The notes: generated by a model not told the origin, from the sequence alone. 64,000 bases of DNA from Mycolicibacterium sp. CR10 (GCF_005222675.1 NZ_STGE01000009.1:310001-374000); one strand, 5' to 3'. Numbered from the stretch's first letter, positions 43,601 through 52,268 are shown. A program made the numbers and translations.

Positions 43601-43847
43601 AGCGTCCGGGCCGGTCGAGGCCCGCGGCGGCGCTGCACGGCACGGTGATCTGCAGGTCGGTGGCGACGTAGCCGATCAGTGGCACGTCGACACTCTGAAG
43701 GACGCCGTTCTGCGGCCAGTTCAGCTGGGCGGTGGTCTGGTTCACCGGCAGAAGCGGGGTCGCGACGGCGAGCAGCGTGCCCAGCAGTCCGGCGACGATC
43801 GCGATCAGCCGCGCGGAGCGGTGGTTCGCAACGGCCTTTGTCGGCAC
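40623..43847 (-). CDS. embC: Arabinosyltransferase EmbC
   Basis: 1074 residues from GTG 43847, chosen because GGAGAGG lies about ten bases upstream; GTG 43874 would add nine residues. GT-C enzyme that elongates the arabinan of lipoarabinomannan. The motif [23 protein letters not shown] and FTPTKWTHHFG are conserved; the C-terminal domain ends with SGLWSPAPLRL as in M. tuberculosis EmbC. First of the embCAB trio, 31 bases after aftA. Confidence 0.96.
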   Translation of the reverse strand: MPTKAVANHRSARLIAIVAGLLGTLLAVATPLLPVNQTTAQLNWPQNGVLQSVDVPLIGYVATDLQITVPCSAAAGLDRPGRSVLLSTVPKQAPKAIDRGLLIERVNNDLLVIVRNTPVVSAPLDQVLSPACRELTFTAHADKVTGEFVGLTEAPDGDNQANTGEPLRGERSGYDFRPQIVGVFTDLTGPAPPGLELSATIDSRYSTSPTLLKLLAMIVGVAMTIVSLGALHVLDNADGMRHRRFLPPRWWSMSPLDGVVTALLVWWHFVGANTADDGYILTMARVSENAGYMANYYRWFGTPEAPFGWYYDLLALWAHVSTTSVWMRLPTLVMGLACWWVISREVIPRLGSAVKHSRAAAWTAAGLFLAFWLPLNNGLRPEPIIALGILLTWCSVERGVATSRLLPVAVAIIIGALTLFSGPTGIAAVGALLVAIGPLKTIVAAHTSRFGYWALLAPIAAAGTVTIFLIFRDQTLAAELQASSFKSAVGPSLAWFDEHIRYSRLFTTSPDGSVARRFAVLTLLLSLAVAVAMSLRKGRIPGTALGPSRRIIGITIISFLVMMFTPTKWTHHFGVFAGLAGSLGALAAVAVSAAAMRSRRNRTMFAAAVLFITALSFATVNGWWYVSNFGVPWSNSFPEYKFGFTTILLGLSVVALLVAAWFHFTGRDGSRSEGSRRRWRPIAQAPLAIATWALVIFQVGSLTMAMTGQYPGWTVGRSNLEALTGKTCGMAEDVLVEEDVNDGLLTPIGVPIGEALGSGTSEGFGPNGIPSDVSADAVMEESGAGNFADTDSGVVTESEAGTEGGTTAAAGVNGSRALLPYGLDPARTPVLGSWRSGTQQPANLRSAWYQLPAGWSDGDRSDSLLVVSAAGRFDADEVVVQWAGEGDTDEPEGQIGFGDVGASPAWRNLRAPLSAIPADATRIRLVASDDDLSPQHWIAVTPPRIPALRTLQDVVGSSDPVLLDWLVGLAFPCQRPFGHRNGVIEVPKWRIMPDRFGAEANSPVMDYLGGGPLGITELLLRATTVPTYLKHDWFRDWGSLQQLTPFYPNAEPARLDLGSATRSGLWSPAPLRLS

Positions 43848-43878
43848 CGCCGACGCACCCTCTCCGACGACCACGGAG

Positions 43879-45870
43879 CTAGATGGTAATTGGCTTGCGA
43901 ATGGCCAGGACGAACGGCCCGATGGTTGACACGTCGAAGCGTGGATCGTCGAACAGCGCATCGTCCAGCGCGACGTGGTAGCGGCGCACGTTGGGCTGGT
44001 TCGGATAGACGTCCGACGCGAGTCGCAGCGTGTAGCTGTCATTGGCGCCGCGGCGCATCAGAAACACCGTCGGTGGCTCCCAGGGCATGGCGTCGAGCGC
44101 CTCGATGAACTGGTCGGCGTCGGTCAGCATGCCCCAGCCCTCGATGGCGCCCGCGCGCTGGTCGAACTGGGCGAGTGGGTTGGCGTAATGGGAGGTCAGG
44201 CCCTGAAACCCGTAGTACGGGTAGTACGACAGGAAGCTGTAGTCGGCGGTCATGACGACGGTTTCGTTGCGCGGGCGGCCCGTCACCTCCTGGATCCGGG
44301 CGTCGACCTCGCGGTAGTACTGTTCGGCTCCCGGCGGGCGGCGATCCGCGCGTTGGCCATCCCCGTCGGTGTCGGTGTAGGCGACGATGATGTCGGAACG
44401 CAGTACGTCGGGGATGTCCTGGCTGAACGTGACCGCGCCCAGGGCGCCGACCGCGGTGGCCACCGCGACGACCCTGCGCGCAGATTGATCTCTGCCGGAC
44501 TGCCGTGCACGGGCGGCCACCGCCCGGGTGACCTCGAGGAAGCCGAACGCGCCCGCCGCGGTCAGCAGGATGGTCAATGGTGGCTGCAGGCGGAATGACA
44601 GCAGCGTCGTGCCGGCCAGCGTCGTCAACATCGACAGCAGCGACCAGGCGTAGACCGCCAGCACGCCGACCGCCAGCGCGCCGGCCCTCGTGGACGTGCG
44701 CGCGTAGATCACCAGCCACAGGGTGCCGAGCATGCACAACGCCCCGAGAAGGGTGAACTGCAGCATCGGGAAGGACAGTTGCGCGCCGTCGACGGGCAGA
44801 TAGTGCTGGGCGGTGCCGGTGTCAGCCGGTGTCCCCTTGGCCGCGGCGAGCAGGTATGGCGCCCAGCCGATGAGGGCGAGCAGGCCGGAGATGACGGCGA
44901 TGGCCAGCAGTCGCAGCAGCGGGTCGAGCTTTCGGCGGGCCACGGCGACCAGGACCGCCATGATGGTCACCGTGAACGCGGCGTAGGCGAGCAGCAGTGT
45001 GTAGAACAGGGCCGCGACGCCGAGGAAGAGACCGACGGCGACGATCGCGGCCCAGCCACCGTGCCTAGTCCCCGGGTCGCTTCGCTCCTGCCCGCCGTGG
45101 TCATTCCCCGGGTCGCTTCGCTCCTGCCCGCCGTGCCGGCCTCCTGCACGCAGCCCCGACCAGGCGAGCACGAATACCGGCGGCAGCAGCACGGCGATGA
45201 TGGCCGCGTAGGGCTCGGCCGGTGAGTAGGCCAGCGCCGCCGCCGCGGTGGCAGTCGACACCACCAGCGCGTACTCGAAGCGAATCATGTTGGCCCACAG
45301 CACAAAGGACAGCACGATCGCGATCGAGATCGAGATGATCGACCACGGTTTGAACATCTCCCACGCGGGGGTGCCGGTGAGGTCGGCGAGCCTGCCGCCG
45401 ATCCAGAACCAGCCCGGGGGATAGAACGGTGGCAGCCCGATGTAGGTCATGTCGTGCAGGCTCGCGGAATCGGCGAGACGGGTGAGGTACTCGGTGCGGA
45501 ACTGCTGGTCCACCGAGATGCCGAATAGGTACAGCTTGGTGGCGCCCAGCGGCATCGCGATCGTGACGACCGAGAAGGCGGCGAGCAGGAACACCGCGCC
45601 GAGGCGGGCCAGGAGCCGGCGCCCGCGGCGCCACGCCATGCCACACGCCAACAGCCCTGCCAGGCAGACGACCTGGCCCACCGTGGTCAGTGCATGCAGC
45701 TGGTTGGACGAGTTGTAGGCGGGCCACTCCACCCGCGCGATCGCGACCAGGGCGATCACGGCGACGACTACTGCGACAGCCGCCGCGATGAGCATCTGGC
45801 CGACCACCTTGGTCGGCGCGGCCAGTGAACCACCTGCCCTCGATTCCCGGGTCGCTCCGCTCCTGCCCAC
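43879..45870 (-). CDS. aftA: Arabinofuranosyltransferase AftA
   Basis: 663 residues if GTG 45870 is used. GT-C enzyme that adds the first arabinofuranose residues to galactan. Strong landmarks: [78 protein letters not shown]. Two 12-residue repeat units (GGQERSDPG) are inserted between [10 protein letters not shown] and GWAA. The start codon itself lies in another copy of the repeat; ATG at residue 26 ([10 protein letters not shown]) is the more conservative alternative. It lies five bases after dprE2. Confidence 0.94.
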   Translation of the reverse strand: MGRSGATRESRAGGSLAAPTKVVGQMLIAAAVAVVVAVIALVAIARVEWPAYNSSNQLHALTTVGQVVCLAGLLACGMAWRRGRRLLARLGAVFLLAAFSVVTIAMPLGATKLYLFGISVDQQFRTEYLTRLADSASLHDMTYIGLPPFYPPGWFWIGGRLADLTGTPAWEMFKPWSIISISIAIVLSFVLWANMIRFEYALVVSTATAAAALAYSPAEPYAAIIAVLLPPVFVLAWSGLRAGGRHGGQERSDPGNDHGGQERSDPGTRHGGWAAIVAVGLFLGVAALFYTLLLAYAAFTVTIMAVLVAVARRKLDPLLRLLAIAVISGLLALIGWAPYLLAAAKGTPADTGTAQHYLPVDGAQLSFPMLQFTLLGALCMLGTLWLVIYARTSTRAGALAVGVLAVYAWSLLSMLTTLAGTTLLSFRLQPPLTILLTAAGAFGFLEVTRAVAARARQSGRDQSARRVVAVATAVGALGAVTFSQDIPDVLRSDIIVAYTDTDGDGQRADRRPPGAEQYYREVDARIQEVTGRPRNETVVMTADYSFLSYYPYYGFQGLTSHYANPLAQFDQRAGAIEGWGMLTDADQFIEALDAMPWEPPTVFLMRRGANDSYTLRLASDVYPNQPNVRRYHVALDDALFDDPRFDVSTIGPFVLAIRKPITI
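45071..45132 (-). repeat. Two 36-bp repeat units inserted in frame in aftA
   Basis: The same 26-base core as in embB (here with CTTCGCTC) begins at 45071 and 45107, again exactly 36 bases apart. Translation: [12 protein letters not shown] and [12 protein letters not shown]. The M. tuberculosis protein runs from LTWSGLGARDRQ straight into GWAAVV, so these 24 residues are an insertion in a loop between membrane segments. Confidence 0.93.
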
Positions 45871-45871
45871 C
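45846..45871 (-). repeat. Single repeat core between dprE2 and aftA
   Basis: CCCGGGTCGCTCCGCTCCTG plus CCCACC, one base different from the embB core at its end. On the minus strand it follows the dprE2 stop codon by four bases and supplies the GTG start used for aftA. Confidence 0.88.
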
Positions 45872-45875
45872 GGAC

Positions 45876-46658
45876 TCAGATCGGCAGCTTGCGGAAGATG
45901 GGGCGCGGGATGTGGCGCAGCACCATCATCACGTAGCGGAACGGACCCGGCGCCCAGATCAGGTCCTTACCCTTGTTCGACGCGGTAACAGCCATCTCGG
46001 CGACGTCTTCCTTGTCGACGGTGAAGGGCGCCTCTTTGGCGCCGGTGGCCTTCCAGTGCTCGATCGTTGTCGTCGTGCGTACCTGGCCGGGCCGGATGAC
46101 CAGCACGCGAACGCCGAACTCCCGCAGTGCTTCTCCCAGTCCGAGGTAGAAGCCATCGAGACCGGCCTTGGTGGAGCCGTACACGAAGTTGGAACGGCGG
46201 ACGCGCTCGCCGGCCGCGGAGCTCATCGCGATGATGCGGCCCGAGCCCTGTGCGCGCATCTTCTGGCCGAGCAGCACGCCGACGGAAACGGCTGCGGTGT
46301 AGTTGATCCCGGCGATCTGGACGGCCTTGCGCTGGTTCTGCCAGAGCTCTTCGGCGTCACCGAGAAGGCCGAAGGCGACGACCGCGACGTCGACGTCCCC
46401 GCCGGCGAATGCCGCGTCGATCACGGTGGGGTGACTCTCGGTGTCCAGCGCGTCGAAGTCGATCCAGTCGACAGCCTTGGCGCCTGCGGCACGCATCTGC
46501 TCGATGGCTGCGTCCTTGCGCGGGTGCCCCGGGAGATCGGCGAGTACCACCCGGGCGTGCGCGTTGCGGAGATAGCGCTCGGCGATGGCCAGGGCGATCT
46601 CCGAGGTGCCGCCCAGCAGCAGGATTGTCTGGGGGTTACCTGTTGCGTCGAACACCAT
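45876..46658 (-). CDS. dprE2: Decaprenylphosphoryl-2-keto-ribose reductase DprE2
   Basis: 260 residues, short-chain dehydrogenase. With NADH/NADPH it reduces the keto intermediate made by DprE1 to decaprenylphosphoryl-arabinose. The cofactor motif is [10 protein letters not shown] (13-22) and the catalytic residues are S147 and Y160/K164 (YGSTK). ATG 46658 follows the dprE1 stop codon with no gap (TAA ATG), so translation is coupled. The end IFRKLPI is as in M. tuberculosis. Confidence 0.96.
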   Translation of the reverse strand: MVFDATGNPQTILLLGGTSEIALAIAERYLRNAHARVVLADLPGHPRKDAAIEQMRAAGAKAVDWIDFDALDTESHPTVIDAAFAGGDVDVAVVAFGLLGDAEELWQNQRKAVQIAGINYTAAVSVGVLLGQKMRAQGSGRIIAMSSAAGERVRRSNFVYGSTKAGLDGFYLGLGEALREFGVRVLVIRPGQVRTTTTIEHWKATGAKEAPFTVDKEDVAEMAVTASNKGKDLIWAPGPFRYVMMVLRHIPRPIFRKLPI

Positions 46659-48086
46659 TTAGAGCAGCTCCAGTCGTCGGGCCATGTCGGAGGCGAACAC
46701 CCCGTCGGGGTCGACCTTGCGGCGCAAGGCAATCCACTCGTCGATACGGGGATACATGGCGTGGAAGGTCTCGGCGGTGGTGCGGGAATCCTTGGCGGTG
46801 TAGAGCCGTCCGCCGAACTCGAGCACCCGCTGGTCGAGGCCGTTGAGGAACTCGTTGAGGCCCGGCTTGATCGGGAAGTCGACGCAGATGTTCCAGCCGG
46901 GGATCGGAAAGCTCAGCGGCGCTTGGTTTCCCGGCCCGAACAGCTTGAACACGTTGAGGAACGAGTAGAACCCGGAACGCTGGATGTCGACGATGATCGC
47001 CTTGAATTCCTCGACGGCCTCGGTGGGGACGACGAACTGGTACTGACCGAACCCTGCGGAGCCGTAGGCGCGGTTCCACTCCCCGAACATGTCGAGAGGG
47101 TGATAGAACTGCGTCAGGTTCTGGGCCTTGCCGCGGTAGGTGCCGGACTTGCGGTACCAGAGTTCGCCGATCGGGCCGAACGTGTACTTGTTGGCCAGCC
47201 CGTTCGGGAAGACGTCGGGCAGCGTAATTAGTTGCGGCGCATCGAATTTGAGTGGGTCTTTCTGCAGCTTCTTCGGCAGCTGGTCGATGGTGGCCAGCGA
47301 GCCGCGGGAGATCGCGGCCCGACCCAGTTTCGGCGGCGCGCTGATCGCGTCGAACCACGCCGACGAGTAGGTGTAGTTGTCCTCGGTGCCGTCGCTGTGG
47401 AAGGCAATGGTCTCGTCGAGCGTGCTGGTGACGTCACCGTCGGCGATGAAGTAGGCGGTTTCCGTCGCCGTCATCTCGATGGTGGCGCGCAGGATGATGC
47501 CGGTCAGCCCGTTGCCGCCGACGGTCGCCCAGAACAGTGCCGTGTCGTCGTCGGAGCCGCCCGATGGAGTGACGGTGCGGACCTCGCCGTTGGCCAGCAG
47601 CAGGTCCATCGACCGGACATGGTCGCCGAAGCTGCCGGCACTGTGGTGGTTCTTGCCGTGGATGTCGCAGGCAATCGCGCCCCCGATGGTGACCTGGCGG
47701 GTGCCCGGCAGGACCGGGACCCACAGACCCAGCGGAAGTGCGGCCCGCATCAGCTGGTCGAGGTTCACGCCTGCGTCGACGTCGACGAGCCGGCTGTCCG
47801 CGTCCATCGTGTGGATGCGGTTGACCACGCTCATGTCGACGACGAGGCCGCCACCGTTTTGGGCGTTGTCGCCGTAGGAGCGACCCAAACCGCGCGCCAG
47901 CACGCCGCGGTGGGACCCGTCGGCGGTCTGCGTCACCGCCTTGACGATCACTTCAGGATCCGGGGTCGACAGCACTTCGGCTACGGACGGGGCGGTGCGG
48001 CCCCAGCCGGTCAGCCGCTTCGCGGTGGTGTTGAACTCGGTGCTCGACATCGTCAAAGAGGGTACCGCTTGGGTTGACGAGCTCAC
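46659..48086 (-). CDS. dprE1: Decaprenylphosphoryl-beta-D-ribose 2-oxidase DprE1
   Basis: 475 residues, FAD-dependent oxidase of the VAO family. Oxidises DPR to the 2-keto form, the first half of the epimerisation to DPA. The FAD region [17 protein letters not shown] and [10 protein letters not shown] are intact. C401 in NICVDFPIK is the residue that benzothiazinones bind covalently, so the protein looks drug-sensitive. GTG 48086 gives a Ser/Thr-rich start without a clear ribosome site; ATG 48050 is an alternative. Upstream lies a tandem repeat and the GtrA-like gene. Confidence 0.97.
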   Translation of the reverse strand: MSSSTQAVPSLTMSSTEFNTTAKRLTGWGRTAPSVAEVLSTPDPEVIVKAVTQTADGSHRGVLARGLGRSYGDNAQNGGGLVVDMSVVNRIHTMDADSRLVDVDAGVNLDQLMRAALPLGLWVPVLPGTRQVTIGGAIACDIHGKNHHSAGSFGDHVRSMDLLLANGEVRTVTPSGGSDDDTALFWATVGGNGLTGIILRATIEMTATETAYFIADGDVTSTLDETIAFHSDGTEDNYTYSSAWFDAISAPPKLGRAAISRGSLATIDQLPKKLQKDPLKFDAPQLITLPDVFPNGLANKYTFGPIGELWYRKSGTYRGKAQNLTQFYHPLDMFGEWNRAYGSAGFGQYQFVVPTEAVEEFKAIIVDIQRSGFYSFLNVFKLFGPGNQAPLSFPIPGWNICVDFPIKPGLNEFLNGLDQRVLEFGGRLYTAKDSRTTAETFHAMYPRIDEWIALRRKVDPDGVFASDMARRLELL

Positions 48087-48088
48087 CG

Positions 48089-48160
48089 CAGCGCGATCAT
48101 TCCCCGGGTCGCTGCGCTCAGCGCAACGCGATCTATACCCGGTTCGCTGCGCTCAGCGCA
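48089..48160 (-). repeat. Two-unit 35/36-bp tandem repeat between the GtrA-like gene and dprE1
   Basis: CCCGGGTCGCTGCGCTCAGCGC (from 48103) and CCCGGTTCGCTGCGCTCAGCGC (from 48138) are 35 bases apart, each preceded by a GCGATC-type segment. The core CCCGGGTCGCTNCGCTC is the same as in aftA and embB. The GtrA-like stop codon (TGAGCGCAGCGA) lies inside the distal unit. Each unit also contains TGCGCT-C-AGCGCA, a small inverted repeat. Confidence 0.88.
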
Positions 48161-48563
48161 GCCGGAAGATGACCACCCGCTGGACGATGAAATTGATGAC
48201 CGTCGCCGTGCCCTGGGCGATCACGAATGCCACCGGAACACGCCATGGCTTGTCCTCGAACTGCATGTAGAAGACGTAGTTAATGCCCACCTGGACGGCG
48301 TAGGTCACGGCATACAGCGCAACGACGGCGATGAACCGGGCTCGGCTCGGCGGTGCCTGGAACGTCCATCGCCGGTTGATCAGGTAGGCGGTGGTGGTGC
48401 CCGCGATGAAGCTGAGGGTCTTGGCGACGTTGACGTGCAGGCCCGCGGCCAGCAACGCCACGTAGAGACCGAAGTCGACGATCGCCGATAGCCCGCCGGT
48501 CACGATGAACCGCCAGATCTGCGTCGTCAGGCTCAGCTGAGGTGACATCGGGGGCTCGGCCAC
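48153..48563 (-). CDS. GtrA-like membrane protein (Rv3789-like)
   Basis: 136 residues, four hydrophobic helices and the GtrA pattern ([29 protein letters not shown]). Proposed for M. tuberculosis Rv3789 either as a DPA flippase or as a membrane anchor for AftA. GTG 48563 follows a -10-like TAAGCT by six bases, which suggests a leaderless mRNA; ATG 48548 is an alternative. It opens the eight-gene arabinan array. Its last codons and stop lie inside the 36-bp repeat. Confidence 0.92.
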   Translation of the reverse strand: MAEPPMSPQLSLTTQIWRFIVTGGLSAIVDFGLYVALLAAGLHVNVAKTLSFIAGTTTAYLINRRWTFQAPPSRARFIAVVALYAVTYAVQVGINYVFYMQFEDKPWRVPVAFVIAQGTATVINFIVQRVVIFRLR

Positions 48564-48598
48564 CCGGGCAGCTTACGGGTACGCGGATCGGGCCCGAT
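48563..48598 (-). promoter_or_regulatory. Candidate promoter of the GtrA-dprE-aftA-emb array
   Basis: On the minus strand TAAGCT (48575-48570) ends six bases before the GTG at 48563, so the mRNA is probably leaderless. The perfect palindrome ATCGGGCCCGAT (48587-48598) lies where a -35 box or operator would be. This is the only gap of useful size (48564-48695) before the array. Confidence 0.45.
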
Positions 48599-48695
48599 TT
48601 CAGAAGGGTGTCGAACCTCTGGCGTCGTCAGGACTGCGGGACGCACTTCTGCAACTCGACGTGGCTCACGCGCTTGCAGCGCAACGTCTCTCAGT

Positions 48696-50364
48696 TCATT
48701 TGCGGGCGGTCGCGGGCGCGATGCGGGCGATCCCGCGCAGGATCCACGGTGTGTGCTTGGCCATAGCGGCCACGGCGCGGTCCGTGCGGCGCATTGCGAT
48801 GCGGGGGCCAGGTGTCGGCGTTGACACCAGTTCCGCCTCGACCGATCCTGCCCGTGCGCCGTGGCGATCCACCGCCAACAGCTGCCAGGTCCCCGGCACG
48901 CCGCGCAGCTCGACGCTGCCGCGGTCCTCAAAGCCGGTGCCGGAGCCGACGACGAGGTCACGCACGGTGCCCGAGGCGAGGATCTCCCCGGCGTCGGCGT
49001 GGTCGACGATCCGCGCCGCGATGTGTACCGCAATCCCGCCGATGCCGTCGTCCAGCAGTTCGCACTCGCCGGTGTGAATACCGGCCCGAATCTCGATACC
49101 CAGCGTCTCGGCGTCAGCACGCAAGGCCTCGGCGCAACGGATCGACTGTGTGGGGGCTGTCGAACGTCATGAGGTGGCCGTCGCCCGTCCTCTCCACCAC
49201 CGTGCCGCCGAACCGTTCCGCGAGCTCCGCAGTGATCTCTCCCAGGCGGGCCAGCACCGCACGCCATCGCTCGTCGCCCATCGCCGCCGCACGTTGCGTG
49301 GAGCCGACGATGTCGGTGAACAAGACGGTGCGCAGGGCGCGCCGTGACGGGGAAGGCGTCCCCTGGCTGCCGGTGAGGAACTCCTCGACCACCGTCAGGA
49401 TCCGGTCGGGATCGGCGAGCCAGGGCACGTGGTCTCTGCCCTCGACTTCGAGCAACCTCGCACCGGGAATGTGATCGGCGAGGTATCGGCCGCATTGCAC
49501 CGGAACGACTTCGTCGCGGGCGTGGATGACCAGGGTGGGAACGTTGATTGTCGGCAAGATCGGCCGCACATCGATGAGGAGCAGCAACGCTTCAAGTGCG
49601 ACGCGCGCCATCCCTGGGCTGTCGCTCATGCGCTCCATCATGGCCAGCAGGCGTAGCGATCTCACCGACGGCAGCAGCGCCCTGCCCACCGCGCCGCTGC
49701 CCCACTCCGCGCGGGCGGCACGGCACCACATCTGCCAGCGGACGAGCTGCTCCACCGAGGGCGTGTAGTCCTCACCGAACTTCGGGACTAGGCGTGCCCG
49801 CAGCTCGGCCGGATCGCGGTCCAAGTCATCCCAGTCGTCGGCGAAGGAGCACGCGAAGGTACCCGTGAGAATCAGCGCCCGGGTGCGCTCGGGCCGTGTT
49901 GCGGCGAAGACGATGGCGGCCGGACCCCCTTCGCTAGCCCCGAAAATCACCGGCCTTTCGAAGCCGACGGTGTCCATGACAGCCTCGATCTCAGCGGCCC
50001 GATCATCCAGAGTGCGGACGTTCGGCACTGGATCCGACAGCCCCACCCCGGCCTTATCGAACAGAAGCACGCGACAGAAGGTGGAGAGCCGCTCGAAGAA
50101 GACCACGAACTCGGGCGCGGTCCAGTACAACTCGATGTGGCTGGCGAACGATCCCGCAAAGACGAGCTCGACAGGCCCGTCCCCGAACACCTGATACGCC
50201 AGGCTCAGATCGCCGCAGGCAGCGTACGACGTTTCCGGCACGTCTGGAGCGTACTGCGGCAGGTCCTGTCGGGGCTGGAGTTCGGGGTGCACCGTGGCCA
50301 CCGTCTCAGAGCCGCGCTCGAGGCAAGGCATCCTGTGGCTGTGACGTGTAATCGTTTGCGACAC
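48696..50364 (-). pseudogene. Alpha/beta hydrolase - adenylate/guanylate cyclase fusion, broken by a frameshift
   Basis: Upstream part 50364-49114: an alpha/beta-hydrolase domain (VLLFDKAGVGLSDPV, IFGASEGGPAA with the nucleophile Ser, GRDHVPW) followed by the start of a class III cyclase (VLFTDIVGSTQRAAAMGDERW, RTGDGHLMTFDSP). Downstream part 49124-48696, in the next frame: the rest of the cyclase (IEIRAGIHTGECEL, IGGIAVHIAARI). Removing one base from the GGGGG run at 49152-49156 restores SPTQSIRCAEALRAD and a continuous protein of about 555 residues. Similar fusions make cAMP in mycobacteria. It starts two bases after the HNH gene stop, so it lies in the same unit. Confidence 0.85.
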
Positions 50365-50366
50365 AG

Positions 50367-52058
50367 TTAGAACGGTGGTGGCTTGTTCTGTTCGGCGACG
50401 TGTTCGTCGTTGAGTTTCCGTTCGCCGGCGATGGCCCGGGCGCGGTTTTGGGCGCGGGTGCGTCGGCGTTTGGGCATCATCGCTTCCCGCCCTGGCGCGG
50501 TGTCAGGTGCGGGTGGGTCTTTGTCCCAGAGGGTTGCGGTGGGTTTGCACAGGTCCGGGAACAGCATGCGGCTGCCGGGGTGCGTGGTGTACGTGTGCCC
50601 GGTCGGACTCGTCCAGATCACTGTGCCGTCGGGGTATTGGCGGTCGCGCCAGCCGTCGGGACCGGTCCAGAAAGTTTTCAGAAGATGATGAAAACGGCAC
50701 AGGCACTTGATGTTCGATGCATGAGTCGGTCCCACGGGGTAGGGCACCGTGTGATCGAGATCGGCCTCGGTGGCGGGCTTGTTGCAGCCGGGGAAGCGGC
50801 ACGTCAGGTCGCGGCACCGAATGAACTCGGCCAACCCCCGCGACGGGGTGTAGCGGTCCTCGGCCGGGGCATCACCGGGGTGGATGATGCGGCGGATCCG
50901 GGCGCCGTCGATCAGCCCGCCCAGTAGCGGCGTCGGGACGATGCCCGCACCGAATACCCATCCCGGACGCAGTCGAGGGTCTTCACACCGCGCCGGTGGG
51001 GACAGTCGGGAATCCTCGGCGCTGCCGGCGCCGGCCTCGCTGCCGCCGGACCCCTCAGGCTGGCCGCCGTCCGCGGGCCCCTCGGGCCCCTCGGGCCCCT
51101 CGGATTCCTCGTCACCGCCTTGGCCGCCGCCGTCGCCGCCGTCGCCGCCGTCGTGGGGTCCGCCGCTGTTGTCGGGTCCTTGGGGTCCTGCGGGGTCCTC
51201 GGGTCCTGTGGTGTTGTCGCGGCGAGTGTGCTCGAGGGTGGCGGCGTCGCCCACGACGAACACGGTGGTGTTCCGCGCCGGCCGGTCACGGCCGGCGGCC
51301 TCGCAGTCGGGGGTGCCGCACCGGCAGGCCAGCGTGTCCAGACCGGCGCCGATCGCGGCGAAGGCGTCGTTGCGGCGCTCGTCGATGCTGCGGGGATCGG
51401 CCTCACACACGCCGTGGGCCATCGCGTCCATCCGATCGCGCATCACCGCACCGTCAGCGGCGTGCATCCGCGCCCACAACGAGGTGAACCCGGGAGTATC
51501 CGAGGGCCCACCGAACTCCACATCGCGGGAGGCACTGGATTCGCGGCTGACCCGCAACGCGCCCGGGTCGTGGCGATCGACCATCTCGTCGATGGCGGCC
51601 TCGGTCTTGGCCGCCGACAGCGCCCCCCAGCTGCTGATCTGGGCGGCCAGCTCGGCATCCACGGCGGCCATCGCGGCGTCGTCGTTGATCAGGTAGGTGC
51701 GCCACACGATGGCGCGGACCAGGATCTCGCTGATCACCCCGGCCTCGAACAGCGCCGCGACGTTCGGTAGCCGGTCGCGCAGCGCCACCCCGCGGTGGGT
51801 CTGGTGCAACGCCAAGCCCGCGGTGACATTGAGGGCGGCGGCCAGCTCGGCGGCCACGGCGGCTTCGGGGTCGATCCACCACAGTTCCCGATCCCCGGCG
51901 GGCAGTCCGGTGCGGCGGGCGAAGATTTCGGCCATCACCGCCAACTTGCGCGCACAGGCCGCGTTCTCCGCGCGAGCCCACCCCCGCGCCGCGTCGATGA
52001 GCTCCACGCCGCTGAGTTCGCGCAGCTCAGCGGCCTCCGGAAGCCCATCGTCGAACAT
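50367..52058 (-). CDS. HNH endonuclease of the DUF222 / 13E12 repeat family
   Basis: 563 residues. The N-terminal DUF222 domain (MFDDGLPEAAELRELSG onward) is followed by an acidic Gly/Pro/Asp-rich low-complexity linker (about residues 270-335). The C-terminal HNH nuclease has CRFPGCNKPATEADLDHTVPYP and NIKCLCRFHHLLKT. The family is abundant and repeated in mycobacteria and some members are DNA-damage induced. ATG 52058 is chosen because it starts the domain and overlaps a perfect LexA box; the longer frame to 52136 would run through the promoter. It is translated just before the hydrolase-cyclase. Confidence 0.92.
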   Translation of the reverse strand: MFDDGLPEAAELRELSGVELIDAARGWARAENAACARKLAVMAEIFARRTGLPAGDRELWWIDPEAAVAAELAAALNVTAGLALHQTHRGVALRDRLPNVAALFEAGVISEILVRAIVWRTYLINDDAAMAAVDAELAAQISSWGALSAAKTEAAIDEMVDRHDPGALRVSRESSASRDVEFGGPSDTPGFTSLWARMHAADGAVMRDRMDAMAHGVCEADPRSIDERRNDAFAAIGAGLDTLACRCGTPDCEAAGRDRPARNTTVFVVGDAATLEHTRRDNTTGPEDPAGPQGPDNSGGPHDGGDGGDGGGQGGDEESEGPEGPEGPADGGQPEGSGGSEAGAGSAEDSRLSPPARCEDPRLRPGWVFGAGIVPTPLLGGLIDGARIRRIIHPGDAPAEDRYTPSRGLAEFIRCRDLTCRFPGCNKPATEADLDHTVPYPVGPTHASNIKCLCRFHHLLKTFWTGPDGWRDRQYPDGTVIWTSPTGHTYTTHPGSRMLFPDLCKPTATLWDKDPPAPDTAPGREAMMPKRRRTRAQNRARAIAGERKLNDEHVAEQNKPPPF

Positions 52059-52071
52059 ATGTTCGATGCTA
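52051..52071 (-). promoter_or_regulatory. Perfect LexA (SOS) box over the HNH gene start, with -10 element
   Basis: TCGAACATATGTTCGA (52051-52066) is a perfect palindrome and matches the mycobacterial SOS consensus TCGAAC-N4-GTTCGA at all fixed positions. On the minus strand TAGCAT (52071-52066) is a good -10 element; the mRNA would start at about the ATG 52058, inside the box. LexA bound there would block transcription directly, and the mRNA would be leaderless. Confidence 0.85.
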
Positions 52072-52268
52072 CCGGCGGCCGCCGACAGAAATGTCCACCG
52101 CCCTATGGGGACGTTTTTCTGCCAGCGGGCGCTCAATCTCTGCCAACGGAAATGATCCGTGCCGGCGGCAGGTTGGACCCATCAGATCGCCAGTACCACA
52201 ACAGAAAACGTCGAAACCGCGAGATTCGCTCCACGGCTCCGACCCGAAACACAGGGAAGAGCAACACC

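Noticed and set aside
48103..48160. Intrinsic terminator between the GtrA-like gene and dprE1
   Set aside because: The TGCGCT-C-AGCGCA inverted repeat has a one-base centre and no T-run, and downstream genes are needed with it; more likely part of the repeat than a terminator.
51048..51250. Separate gene in the low-complexity part of the HNH gene
   Set aside because: The Gly/Pro/Asp-rich stretch gives long frames on several strands. It is the linker between the DUF222 and HNH domains.
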